From positions 1-9,092 of the forward strand of contig DSBN01000332.1 in the NCBI GenBank assembly GCA_011046055.1: 9,092 bases of DNA. Direction: 5' to 3'. Of this stretch, positions 1 through 6,728 are shown in pieces. Each line of letters starts with the position of its first letter. Position 1 is the stretch's first letter. The stretch comes from Sediminispirochaeta sp. (lineage in GTDB: Bacteria; Spirochaetota; Spirochaetia; DSM-16054; Sediminispirochaetaceae). The position numbers were made by a program, and so were the translations under genes. Below the pieces are notes generated by a model. The model was given only the letters and a program-made list of their open reading frames with translations. It was not told the DNA's origin and did not search any database.

Positions 1-2
1 CC

Positions 3-1208
3 CATGTGCTCCACAATTATGTGCGGATCGTACCGACGGTGAGAGCCGCCGGGGGAGTCTACGAATCCTCGGAGTTTTTGGTCTCCTTTTTGTTGATGAT
101 CTTTAGCAGCATGTTTATTTTTCAGATCTTTCGCTTACAGAACCAAAACCTGCGGGCTATCGAGAAAAATGCCCAAGAGGCCCAACGGAGCTATCGGCAG
201 CTGAGGAATGTCCTGGACCGTAGCGCCGAAAGCTTCAACGTGGGCGAGCGTTTGTGGAAGTACTCCAGAAGCAACGCGCAGGTGGCCAAGACCATTTCCG
301 AGCATCTGCAGGAGATGCAGACGGAGATGGAGAAGCTGGATGAAAACGCCGCGGCCACCCGTTCGGGCCATGATCAGATTTTGGATAAAAAAGAGGCGGT
401 GCAACGGAGTATGGATCGACAAACCGAGACTATTCAGGACGCTTCCGCATCTATCGAACAGATCGGAAGCCAGGTGGAGCGAACTTTGACCACTACCGAA
501 CGGAAGAGGGCGGAAGTGGAGAACTTAGTTCAAACCGCCGACCATGCGGGGGGGCAGATAAACGGCACCCTGGAATCCTTCCACGCGATCTCGGAGACCT
601 CCGCCCGGATCATCGAGGTGATCCGGGTCATCGAAGATGTGGCCGATCGGACCAACCTGCTGGCCATGAACGCGGCCATCGAAGCCGCCCACGCCGGGCA
701 GGCGGGTAGGGGCTTCGCCATCGTCGCCAGCGAGATCCGCGGACTGGCGGAGGAGACCAACGAGCATTCACGGACCATCCGGGAGACCATGGATCAAAAC
801 CGGCAACTGGTGGAGAAGGCCGTCCGGGAGGGGGACCAGCTGCACGCGGTTTTCGATGAAATACGGGACAAGATCAGCGGAGTTCAGCAGAGCTTATTGG
901 AGACTATTAAGGGGACCTCACAGCTGCGCAGCGGTCATTCCCAGCTGCAGGAGGTGGTGAAAAACCTCACTTTGGTCAACGAGACGGTCAACGAATCGCT
1001 GGAGACTATGGACAAAAACCTGCTGGCTGGGACCGAGTCCGTGAGTCACATCGCTTCGGCTATCACCGAAGTCCGTCAGAAGCTCAACAAACTGGTCGGG
1101 CATACCGAAGAGATAATCGAAGTCTCCTCGAAGCTCAAGGAGATGGGCCGAGAAAACGTCGATAGCTATACCAATCTGCAGCAGGAGATAGGTCAAATAA
1201 GGAACTGA
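3..1208 (+). CDS. Methyl-accepting chemotaxis protein, C-terminal part (5' end outside window)
   Basis: Chemoreceptor signalling protein of the inner membrane, which would control the CheA kinase through CheW. The reading frame is open to the left edge (codon CAT precedes the GTG at 6), so the N-terminus is missing. Numbered from that GTG, one transmembrane segment is seen at about residues 23-42. A long, mostly coiled-coil cytoplasmic domain with many Q/E/A-rich heptads follows. The conserved MCP signalling hairpin tip lies at about 207-250 and includes [18 protein letters not shown] and [17 protein letters not shown], close to the family consensus. I see no recognisable HAMP domain between the membrane segment and the coiled coil, and no C-terminal CheR-tethering pentapeptide. 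The ligand is unknown because the sensor part is outside the window. The gene stops with TGA at 1206-1208, immediately overlapping the Shine-Dalgarno sequence of the next gene, so the two are probably cotranscribed. Confidence 0.93.
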   Translation, partial: HVLHNYVRIVPTVRAAGGVYESSEFLVSFLLMIFSSMFIFQIFRLQNQNLRAIEKNAQEAQRSYRQLRNVLDRSAESFNVGERLWKYSRSNAQVAKTISEHLQEMQTEMEKLDENAAATRSGHDQILDKKEAVQRSMDRQTETIQDASASIEQIGSQVERTLTTTERKRAEVENLVQTADHAGGQINGTLESFHAISETSARIIEVIRVIEDVADRTNLLAMNAAIEAAHAGQAGRGFAIVASEIRGLAEETNEHSRTIRETMDQNRQLVEKAVREGDQLHAVFDEIRDKISGVQQSLLETIKGTSQLRSGHSQLQEVVKNLTLVNETVNESLETMDKNLLAGTESVSHIASAITEVRQKLNKLVGHTEEIIEVSSKLKEMGRENVDSYTNLQQEIGQIRN

Positions 1209-1218
1209 GGAGGATACC

Positions 1219-1533
1219 ATGTCGATACTCTTCGAATTTGCAATTTTTCCCACCGACAAAGGCGAGAGCGTCAGCGCGGAGGTGAGCAAGGTCATCGCTA
1301 TGATCCGGGACAGCGGTGTACCCTACCGTCTCAGCCCCATGGGTACCACCATCGAGACCGAGACCATGGAAGAGGCCTTGGAGCTCTACCGGAAGGCCTA
1401 CGATATTCTGGCGGCAAGTTCGAAAAGGATCTACTCCTCGATGAAGGTCGACGCCCGGGCGGGCAAGTCTGGACGGCTGGAGGGGAAGATCAAATCGGTA
1501 GAGTCCAAGATCGGGAGCGTCCATTCCGTCTAG
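1219..1533 (+). CDS. MTH1187/YqgV family thiamine-binding protein
   Basis: Small (104 aa) soluble cytoplasmic protein of the thiamine-binding-like family formerly called DUF77 (ferredoxin-like alpha/beta fold). Family members bind thiamine or related pyrimidines as dimers or tetramers, and their physiological role is poorly defined. The N-terminal strand (SILFEFAIFPTDKGESVS) leads to a helix, then to the hallmark segment GVPYRLSPMGTTIE at about residues 34-47, in which the P-M-G-T motif is family-typical. A helix (MEEALELYRKAYDIL) and a final strand with a basic tail (KIKSVESKIG) complete the fold. Length is normal for the family. The start is well supported: GAGGAGGA at 1207-1214 lies about 5 nt before the ATG. 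It sits 10 bp behind a chemoreceptor gene, an unusual partner. No riboswitch is seen upstream, so thiamine control is not indicated here. Confidence 0.88.
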   Translation: MSILFEFAIFPTDKGESVSAEVSKVIAMIRDSGVPYRLSPMGTTIETETMEEALELYRKAYDILAASSKRIYSSMKVDARAGKSGRLEGKIKSVESKIGSVHSV

Positions 1534-1577
1534 TGCTTCGGGGCTTTGTCCGTTCCTGTTTCTCGAGCGGATCGTTC

Positions 1578-1946
1578 CTAGAGGAGTTCAAGTAGATAGG
1601 GCGAGAAAATAATCAGGCCGGCGATAAGCGCGTGCAGGGAGGTGACCAAGACCGCGCCGGCGGCCACATCCTTGGCGATCCGCGCCTCCTCCTCGATCTC
1701 TTCGGTGGCCAGGTCGACGTACGACTCGATGGCGGTGTTCATCAGCTCGGCGAACAGTACCAGGGTGATGGTGATACTCATATACATCCACTCGGCGTGC
1801 TCTATCTCGAGAAAAATCCCCGCCAAGACCGCCGCCCCGGCGATGCTCACGTGCACGCGCATGTGGTATTCGTACTTGACCGCGTCGTAAATACCCCGGA
1901 GGGCAAATCCGACGCTTCGGGCAAATGAACGCTTGTGGTATCTCAT
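1578..1946 (-). CDS. dgkA: Diacylglycerol kinase / undecaprenol kinase, DagK family
   Basis: Small integral inner-membrane lipid kinase (122 aa) that phosphorylates diacylglycerol or undecaprenol with ATP, recycling lipid products of envelope synthesis. The order typical of the family is visible: an amphipathic N-terminus (RSFARSVGFALRGIYDAVKYE), then E26 and H32 (EYHMRVH), then hydrophobic segments at about residues 33-48, 53-70 and 96-117. The diagnostic catalytic motif E67-x2-N70-x3-E74 lies in AELMNTAIESYVDLA, and the later KDVAAGAVL segment carries the conserved K-D pair. The length matches prokaryotic DagK proteins. Which lipid is the substrate cannot be told from sequence: Gram-positive-type members prefer undecaprenol and E. 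coli DgkA prefers diacylglycerol. A GGAGG lies at 1950-1954 (complement), only about 3 nt before the ATG, slightly close. The gene is transcribed towards the thiamine-binding gene, with 44 bp between the two stops and no convincing hairpin there. Confidence 0.92.
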   Translation of the reverse strand: MRYHKRSFARSVGFALRGIYDAVKYEYHMRVHVSIAGAAVLAGIFLEIEHAEWMYMSITITLVLFAELMNTAIESYVDLATEEIEEEARIAKDVAAGAVLVTSLHALIAGLIIFSPYLLELL

Positions 1947-2029
1947 GGGCCTCCGCCTGTGTTTTTTTAATTATCGGGTTTTTTACGGGAAAATAAAAAT
2001 AGGCCTGGCGCTATGAAAGCGAAAAAAGC

Positions 2030-2058
2030 TTGACATCTACCCTGTTCCTCCCTGAAAT
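2030..2058 (+). promoter_or_regulatory. Putative sigma70-type promoter for the TetR/ABC operon
   Basis: A perfect -35 hexamer TTGACA lies at 2030-2035. A 17-bp spacer leads to TGAAAT at 2053-2058, which matches TATAAT at four of six positions. The proposed -10 abuts the first operator palindrome, so a bound repressor would block RNA polymerase. The start site would fall near 2065, giving a short leader before the ATG at 2098. The promoter is inferred from sequence only. Confidence 0.5.
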
Positions 2059-2085
2059 GAACACGTTCAAATATGAATCTGTTCA
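2058..2085. promoter_or_regulatory. Tandem palindromic operator, probably for the adjacent TetR regulator
   Basis: Two copies of a 12-bp inverted repeat occur in direct order 16 bp apart. They are TGAACACGTTCA at 2058-2069 (5-bp arms around AC) and TGAATCTGTTCA at 2074-2085 (4-bp arms TGAA/TTCA). The copies agree at 9 of 12 positions. A third half-site TGAA begins at 2053. They lie between the -10 element and the ATG of the TetR-family gene, the usual position of an autoregulatory operator in this family. Assigning the site to this particular regulator is inference from location. Confidence 0.6.
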
Positions 2086-2097
2086 GAAAGGTGGGAA

Positions 2098-2736
2098 ATG
2101 GCGCGATACCGGGAGCAGAGAAAACAGCAGCGACGCGAGCGGATATACATCGCGGCGATGGAGCTGCTGGAGGAAAGAGGCTTGAAGGCTACGCAGATGC
2201 GGGATATTGCCGCGCGGGCCGAGTTGGCGGTGGGTACCCTCTACAACTACTACCCCTCCAAATACGACCTTTATATGGACGTGTTGGAGCAGCAGTGGCA
2301 TGAGGTGGGGAAGCGGTACCTGTCGCGGATCGCCCGTATGCTGCACCGCGGCGATGATCTTTTCACTATCCTCCGGGGAATCATTCAGCCTGTATTTGAA
2401 GAGATGAACCAGTTGGGCAGGGTCGAGTGGACCGAGCTGATCATGGCCTTTTTTTCCAGCAAAACCTATATCCAACGCGGAGCCCGGATGGACCTGCAGG
2501 CGATCGAAGTCTGGTCGAGGATATTGGAAAAGCTGAAAAAAAGAGGACTTCTGCGACCATCTCTCTCCTGCGATACCGCCGCCTACACCCTGTACTCCGT
2601 TGTGGCCAGCCAGTTTCTGGCCCTGCTGTTCTTGGAGGAAGTGGACGAGGGCGAGGCCTCGAAGGCTTTGGATGAAAAGTTACTGTTGCTGATCGACGGG
2701 ATCGGCGCAGCTCCGCGGGAAGAGAAGGATTTTTAG
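2098..2736 (+). CDS. TetR/AcrR family transcriptional regulator
   Basis: DNA-binding repressor (212 aa), first gene of the operon. The N-terminal TetR_N domain spans about residues 12-60. Its first helix region is RRERIYIAAMELLEERG, and the helix-turn-helix (QMRDIAARAELAVGTLYNYYPSK, about 33-55) carries the characteristic G-T-L-Y-N-Y-Y recognition segment, followed by YDLYMDVL. The C-terminal ligand-binding domain is helical and not assignable to a ligand class. It includes a hydrophobic stretch (TLYSVVASQFLALLFLEEV) fitting a dimerisation helix. The start is supported by AGGTGGG at 2088-2094. The gene stops 12 bp before the LolA-like gene, whose Shine-Dalgarno follows directly, so they are cotranscribed. 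Two TGAA-N4-TTCA palindromes just upstream suggest autorepression, with release by a substrate of the transport system encoded downstream (inference). Confidence 0.93.
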   Translation: MARYREQRKQQRRERIYIAAMELLEERGLKATQMRDIAARAELAVGTLYNYYPSKYDLYMDVLEQQWHEVGKRYLSRIARMLHRGDDLFTILRGIIQPVFEEMNQLGRVEWTELIMAFFSSKTYIQRGARMDLQAIEVWSRILEKLKKRGLLRPSLSCDTAAYTLYSVVASQFLALLFLEEVDEGEASKALDEKLLLLIDGIGAAPREEKDF

Positions 2737-2748
2737 GGAGGAGAGTTT

Positions 2749-3520
2749 ATGATCCTAGGGAGAAAACATATTGGCTTGATCTTGGTGCAGATGCTTGCGT
2801 GGGTTTTGATACCCGCGGGAGCCGAGGAACGGCCCCCGGTGCAGGAGGTGGTCACGGCCATCGACCGGCTCTACCGGCACGAGTCGGCCCGTACATTGAT
2901 GGAGATGGAGATCCGTACCACCCACTGGACTCGGAGCCTGAGGATGGAAGCCTGGTCCGAGGGGATGGAGAAGACCTTTATCCGGATCCTAGAGCCTCGG
3001 AAGGAGCGGGGGATGGGAACCCTAAAGATAGGAAACGAGATGTGGAACTACCTTCCCAAGACCAATCGAGTCATGAAGATACCCCCCCTCGATGATGATG
3101 AGCAGCTGGATGGACTCGGATTTTCGGAACAACGACCTGGTCAAAGAGTTCACCTTCACCGAGGACTACGACTTCGAGTATACACGCCCCGCCGATGCCG
3201 AGGAGGGGAAGCTCTATCTGAGCTGCATTCCTAAACCGGGGCGACCCATCGTCTGGGGGCATGTCCTGGTTCGAGTGGACCGGCGGACTCTGCTTCCCGA
3301 GCGGGAGGAGTATTACGACGAACAGGGAAAACTCATGCGGGTCATGGAGTTTGCCGAGCCGAAGAACTTCAGCGGTCAAATTATTCCCTCCAGGATCGAG
3401 CTGGTCCCGCGGAACAAGGAAGGTCACCGTACCATACTTCGCTACCTCGAGGCGGAATTCGATGTACGGTTGCGGGAGGATATCTTCAGCCTGCGCAATC
3501 TGAGAAACTTTCGTCCCTAG
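2749..3520 (+). pseudogene. LolA-like outer-membrane lipoprotein-sorting protein, frameshifted
   Basis: Periplasmic protein of the LolA-like 'outer membrane lipoprotein-sorting protein' family, a concave beta-barrel fold that carries lipidated or hydrophobic cargo. An N-terminal signal peptide is seen (about residues 1-25, ending AGA before EERPP), with no lipobox cysteine, so the protein would be soluble in the periplasm. The first frame, with start ATG at 2749 and Shine-Dalgarno GGGAGGAG at 2736-2743, reads sensibly up to the family segment MWNYLPKTNRVMKIPP at about residues 98-113. It then runs into meaningless sequence and stops at 3232-3234. The true continuation lies in the next frame: SMMMSSWMDSDF, NDDLV-like NNDLVKEF, then beta-rich sequence to TAG at 3518-3520. 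The break is a run of seven C at 3082-3088. With six C the gene would give one 256-aa protein of normal family length. The next gene follows after 10 bp. Whether the change is real or a sequencing error cannot be decided here. Confidence 0.85.
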
Positions 3521-3530
3521 GAGGAGGTCG

Positions 3531-4742
3531 ATGCGGGTATTTAAATTGGCATTTCGAAACCTTCGACGACAGAAGAGGCGGAGTATTTTCACCGGCTTGA
3601 GCATGTTCGTCGGTTTTGTAATGGCGGGTTTTTTCATCGGATGGGCCGACGGGACCTACAACCACATTATTGATAGCTTCACCAGCAACAGGCTGGGCCA
3701 TATCCAGATCCACGCTCGAGGCTATTCGGACGAGCCGAGCCTCTACAAAACCATCGAGCGGCCTCAACGGCTGGGTGAAGAACTGAACTCGATTCAAGAG
3801 ATCGAATCCTGGACCCCGAGGATCTACACGGCTGGCCTGGTCTCAGTGGGGGACAAAAGCGCCGGCGCCAGACTCGTCGGTATCGACCGCCGGCGGGAGA
3901 ATGCGACCACCGGCATGGCGAACCAGGTGGTCGAAGGTCGATACCCTTCAGCTCCGGGAGAGGTGATGCTCGGGCGGGGACTGGCACGAATCCTGGCCGC
4001 CGAGCCGGGGGATGAGCTGGCGGTTTTTTCCCAAGCCGCCGACGGTTCAGTGGCCGAGGAGCTCTATCGGGTAGCCGCTCTGTTGGATACCGGGGATCCC
4101 GAGCTGAACCGCAGCGCCCTCTATCTGGGGCTGGATGACGCTCGGGCTCTTTTCGTCCTCTACAACCAGGCCCACGAGATCGCCGTCACCTTGCACGACC
4201 TGAGACGGGTGGAGGATCTGAGCTCCCGTCTGCAAGGGCAGTTCGCCGACAGCGGGCTGGAGGTATCGCCCTGGCAGGAGTTTGCCCGTGATTTCTATCG
4301 GGCGATGCAGACCGACAAGAACGGAATGTACATCTCCCTGGTGGTGGTGGTCATCGTGGTGGCGATCACCATTCTCAATACTATTTTGATGTCGGTGATG
4401 GAGCGTCAGCGGGAGTATGGTGTTCTCAGAGCCCTGGGTACCAGGCCCGGACAGATAGTGAAAATGGTGCTCAGCGAAACGGCCCTCCTCTCCCTGGCTT
4501 CGATCCTCCTGGGAGCCTTGGTGACCCTGGTGCTGAACAGTCATATGGCCGCTGAAGGCATCAAGCTGGAGCAGGCTGTCAACTGGGGCGGAGTACAGCT
4601 GGAATACATGAAAGGGGAAGTGAATCTGCGGAGCTTTTTACTGCCGACCTTGACGGTGCTCCTGACCTCCTTCACGGTGAGCATCTTTCCGGCGTTGAAG
4701 GCCGCCCGAACCGAACCGGCAAAGACCATGAGGACATTCTAG
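3531..4742 (+). CDS. ABC transporter permease, FtsX/MacB (LolC/E-like) type
   Basis: Inner-membrane permease (403 aa) of the type VII ABC class (MacB, LolCE, FtsX), which uses ATP hydrolysis in the cytoplasm to drive movement of substrate in the periplasm or out of the outer leaflet. The topology is diagnostic. A basic N-terminus (FRNLRRQKRR) precedes TM1 at about residues 18-37. A periplasmic MacB-type domain of roughly 225 residues follows. TM2 lies at about 266-287, TM3 at 315-335 and TM4 at 368-388. The cytoplasmic loop after TM2 has the conserved ERQREYGVLRALGTRPGQI that contacts the ATPase, and the C-terminus ends with the typical P-A-L-K-A-A-R-T-E-P. The start ATG is preceded by GGAGG at 3522-3526. 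It is related to the following permease over its whole length, so the two probably form a heterodimer as LolC and LolE do. Intact, with no internal stop. Confidence 0.93.
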   Translation: MRVFKLAFRNLRRQKRRSIFTGLSMFVGFVMAGFFIGWADGTYNHIIDSFTSNRLGHIQIHARGYSDEPSLYKTIERPQRLGEELNSIQEIESWTPRIYTAGLVSVGDKSAGARLVGIDRRRENATTGMANQVVEGRYPSAPGEVMLGRGLARILAAEPGDELAVFSQAADGSVAEELYRVAALLDTGDPELNRSALYLGLDDARALFVLYNQAHEIAVTLHDLRRVEDLSSRLQGQFADSGLEVSPWQEFARDFYRAMQTDKNGMYISLVVVVIVVAITILNTILMSVMERQREYGVLRALGTRPGQIVKMVLSETALLSLASILLGALVTLVLNSHMAAEGIKLEQAVNWGGVQLEYMKGEVNLRSFLLPTLTVLLTSFTVSIFPALKAARTEPAKTMRTF

Positions 4743-4754
4743 GGAGGTGAGAGG

Positions 4755-5993
4755 ATGAAGTTTTACCTGAAGCTGGCTTGGCGCAATATCTATCGCAACA
4801 AGAAACGCACCCTCCTCACCGGGCTGATCATCGGTATCGGCTTGGCGTCGATCATGTTCACCGACGCGTTGGTCCTGGGGATGAAGGAGAACATGATCAG
4901 CTCGCTGACCGCTACCTTCATGGGCGATGCCCAGATACACCGAGAGGGCTTTCAAGAGACCCTGGAGGCGGAGAGAACCATCGGCGAGAGGGAGAAAATG
5001 CTCCGGCAGCTGGAGGCCGATCCACGGATCCGGGCGGTGAGCCCTCGGGTGCTGAGCTTCGCCACCGCCTCTTCGGCGGCGAGTATCGATTCGGTTCTGC
5101 TCTACGGTATCGACCCGGTCCAGGAGGCGAGGGTTTCGAAAATCGACAAGGCGATAGTCCGGGAGGATTTTTTCTCCCACCAGGGTGGTGGAAGCTGGAG
5201 CGGGGTCTTGATCGGAGCCAAATTGGCCGAACGGCTCGAAGTGGAGCTTGGCCAGCGACTGGTGATCTCTTCGACCGAGGCGGGCTCCGGCGACCTGGTG
5301 CAGGATATGTTCCTGGTGGAGGGTATTTTCAAAATCGGAGTGGAAGAGGAGCTGGACGGCGGAGTGGTTTTTCTGCCCCTGCGGGCGGCGCAGGATTTTC
5401 TGAGCTTGGGCGACGGGGTGAACCAGCTGGTGGTGCGGGCTGCCGGGCGCGACTTCGTCGAGCAGCACGGGACGGACTTTGTACGGCGCTATTCGACGGC
5501 GGGAAACCTGGCGGAGACCTGGTAGCAGCTGGTGCCGGAAATGAAGCACATGCTGGAGATGATCGACTATTCGGTGGGGGTGGTGATGATGGTGGTCTTC
5601 GCGGTGATCGTTTTCGGTATCATGAACACCCTTTTTATGGCTCTGTACGAGCGGACCTTTGAGTTTGGGGTTCTGCGGGCCATCGGCACGCGTAACGGGG
5701 CCTTGCGGGGGCTCATCGTCCGGGAGGCGGCAGCCCTGGCGGTCTTCGCCTCGGCCATCGGGATCGTCCTGGGTGCGCTGCTGATCTATATCGGTTCGAT
5801 CTACGGGATGAATCTGACGGGGGTCGAGTTCGCCGGTACTACCTTCACCGAGGGGATTCACACGGTTTTTCGAATCCGGCAATTCTTGTTTTACCCGATA
5901 ATAATAATTCTTTTCACCATGCTGGTGAGTTTCTATCCGGCGCGACACGCGACCAGGACATCGGTCTCTCGGGCTCTGCAGAGGAGTTTCTGA
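4755..5993 (+). pseudogene. Second FtsX/MacB-type ABC permease, interrupted by an in-frame amber codon
   Basis: Partner permease of the same LolC/E-MacB class; it would form the second half of the membrane pore. The start ATG follows GGGAGGTGAGAGG at 4743-4755. TM1 is at about residues 18-36 behind a basic end (RNIYRNKKR), followed by a periplasmic domain. Reading stops at TAG 5523-5525 after NLAETW (256 aa). The same frame stays open beyond the stop (QLVPEMKHMLEMI...) to TGA at 5991-5993 and supplies what is missing: TM2 at about 273-294, the ATPase-contact motif ERTFEFGVLRAIGTRNGAL, TM3 at about 325-346 and TM4 at about 376-395, ending PARHATRTS. Read through, the protein is 412 residues, like its 403-aa neighbour. 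At the aligned position (SPWQEF) the neighbour has CAG, so one C-to-T change explains the stop. A separate start for the second half (GTG 5532 or ATG 5541) has no convincing ribosome binding site. Mutation, readthrough or sequence error are all open. Confidence 0.85.
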
Positions 5994-6029
5994 GATGTTC
6001 AGCCCGGTAAACGCCTGTAGGAGGTTCTT

Positions 6030-6728
6030 GTGGATACTGTGGAAAAACTGATCGTCACGAAAAATGTGCGCAGAGACTACCGAAGCGACAGCGTGGTCGT
6101 CCATGCGGTACGGGGTATTGATCTCACTATCGAAAAGGGGGAGTTCACCGCCATTGTCGGTCCATCGGGCTCGGGGAAAACCACCTTTTTGAACCTGATA
6201 TCCGGTCTCGACACTCCCTCCGACGGTGCGGTGTTTCTCAAAGAGAGAGAAATATCCTCGATGAGCGGCAACGAGCTCTCAGATTTCCGACGCGACCATA
6301 TCGGTTTTGTCTTTCAAGCCTACAACCTGATTCCGGTGCTGACGGTGGAGGAGAACGTGGAGTACGTGATGATGCTCCAGGGTGTGGACAAAGAAGAACG
6401 TCACGAAAGAGTCTCGAAGATGCTGGAAAAACTCGACCTCCGGGGTTATGAAAAACGCTTTCCCCCGGAGCTCTCCGGGGGAAAGCAGCAGCGGGTGGCC
6501 GTTGCCCGGGCGATGGTGGCCGAGCCGGACATCATTCTCGCCGACGAACCAACGGCCAACCTCGACTCCCACACCGGTGCGGCCCTGCTGGACATGATGC
6601 GCCAGTTGAACCGGGACAACAACATGACCTTTCTCTTCTCCACCCACGACCAGCACGTGTTGGAGAAGGCCGGTCGGCTGGTGGTACTGGAGGATGGAAA
6701 AAGTGTCCGCGATGAAGTCAAATCCTAA
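6030..6728 (+). CDS. ABC transporter ATP-binding protein, LolD/MacB type
   Basis: Cytoplasmic ATPase (232 aa) powering the two upstream permeases. All nucleotide-binding motifs are present in order: Walker A GPSGSGKTT at residues 44-52, Q-loop Q96 in FVFQAYNLIPVLTVEENV, signature LSGGKQQR at 148-155, Walker B IILADEPTANLD at 168-179 with catalytic E173, and the switch histidine H206 in STHD. The Q-loop surroundings and the ADEPTANLDS string are typical of the LolD/MacB/FtsE subfamily. Length is normal. The start is GTG, five nt after AGGAGG (6019-6024); no closer in-frame ATG fits. It follows the broken permease after 36 bp. A 30-bp inverted repeat lies in the coding sequence across the signature motif. 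The end overlaps the start region of the following barrel gene, implying translational coupling. Confidence 0.95.
   Translation: MDTVEKLIVTKNVRRDYRSDSVVVHAVRGIDLTIEKGEFTAIVGPSGSGKTTFLNLISGLDTPSDGAVFLKEREISSMSGNELSDFRRDHIGFVFQAYNLIPVLTVEENVEYVMMLQGVDKEERHERVSKMLEKLDLRGYEKRFPPELSGGKQQRVAVARAMVAEPDIILADEPTANLDSHTGAALLDMMRQLNRDNNMTFLFSTHDQHVLEKAGRLVVLEDGKSVRDEVKS
6457..6486. repeat. Perfect inverted repeat (14-bp arms, 2-nt centre) inside the ATPase gene
   Basis: Arm one, GCTTTCCCCCGGAG at 6457-6470, is the exact reverse complement of arm two, CTCCGGGGGAAAGC at 6473-6486, with CT between them. It codes for part of the ABC signature region (FPPELSGGK). As RNA it could form a very GC-rich stem of about 12-13 bp. 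No U-run follows, so it is not a standard intrinsic terminator. Confidence 0.9.
6689..6693 (+). promoter_or_regulatory. Shine-Dalgarno bearing on the start of the barrel gene
   Basis: GGAGG at 6689-6693 lies inside the ATPase coding sequence. It abuts ATG 6694 (too close), is 9 nt before GTG 6703 (good spacing) and 18 nt before ATG 6712 (too far). The downstream barrel gene may therefore start at GTG 6703, or at ATG 6712 by translational coupling to the ATPase. Confidence 0.4.

Noticed and set aside
1534..1577. Possible bidirectional terminator between the thiamine-binding and kinase genes
   Set aside because: I looked for a stem followed by a T-run on either strand and found none.
1970..1998. 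Minus-strand promoter for the kinase gene (GATAAT at 1970-1975)
   Set aside because: The -10-like box is fair, but the region 17 bp upstream (TTTTAT) is a poor -35 match in an AT-rich stretch. Too weak to call.
3092..3520. A separate 142-aa gene starting at ATG 3092 (MMMSSWMDSDF)
   Set aside because: It has no ribosome binding site, and its sequence is the direct family-typical continuation of the LolA-like protein. It is the second half of a frameshifted gene.
5532..5993. A separate 153-aa permease gene starting at GTG 5532
   Set aside because: It is in the same frame as the upstream permease, lacks a Shine-Dalgarno, and supplies exactly the missing TM2-TM4. Treated as the C-terminal half of an interrupted gene, although a functional split permease is not excluded.
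4638..6104. Long minus-strand open frame (488 codons) opposite the permease genes
   Set aside because: The translation is rich in H, Q, R, D and P with no motifs, typical of the antisense frame of GC-rich coding sequence. The plus strand has clear permease motifs.
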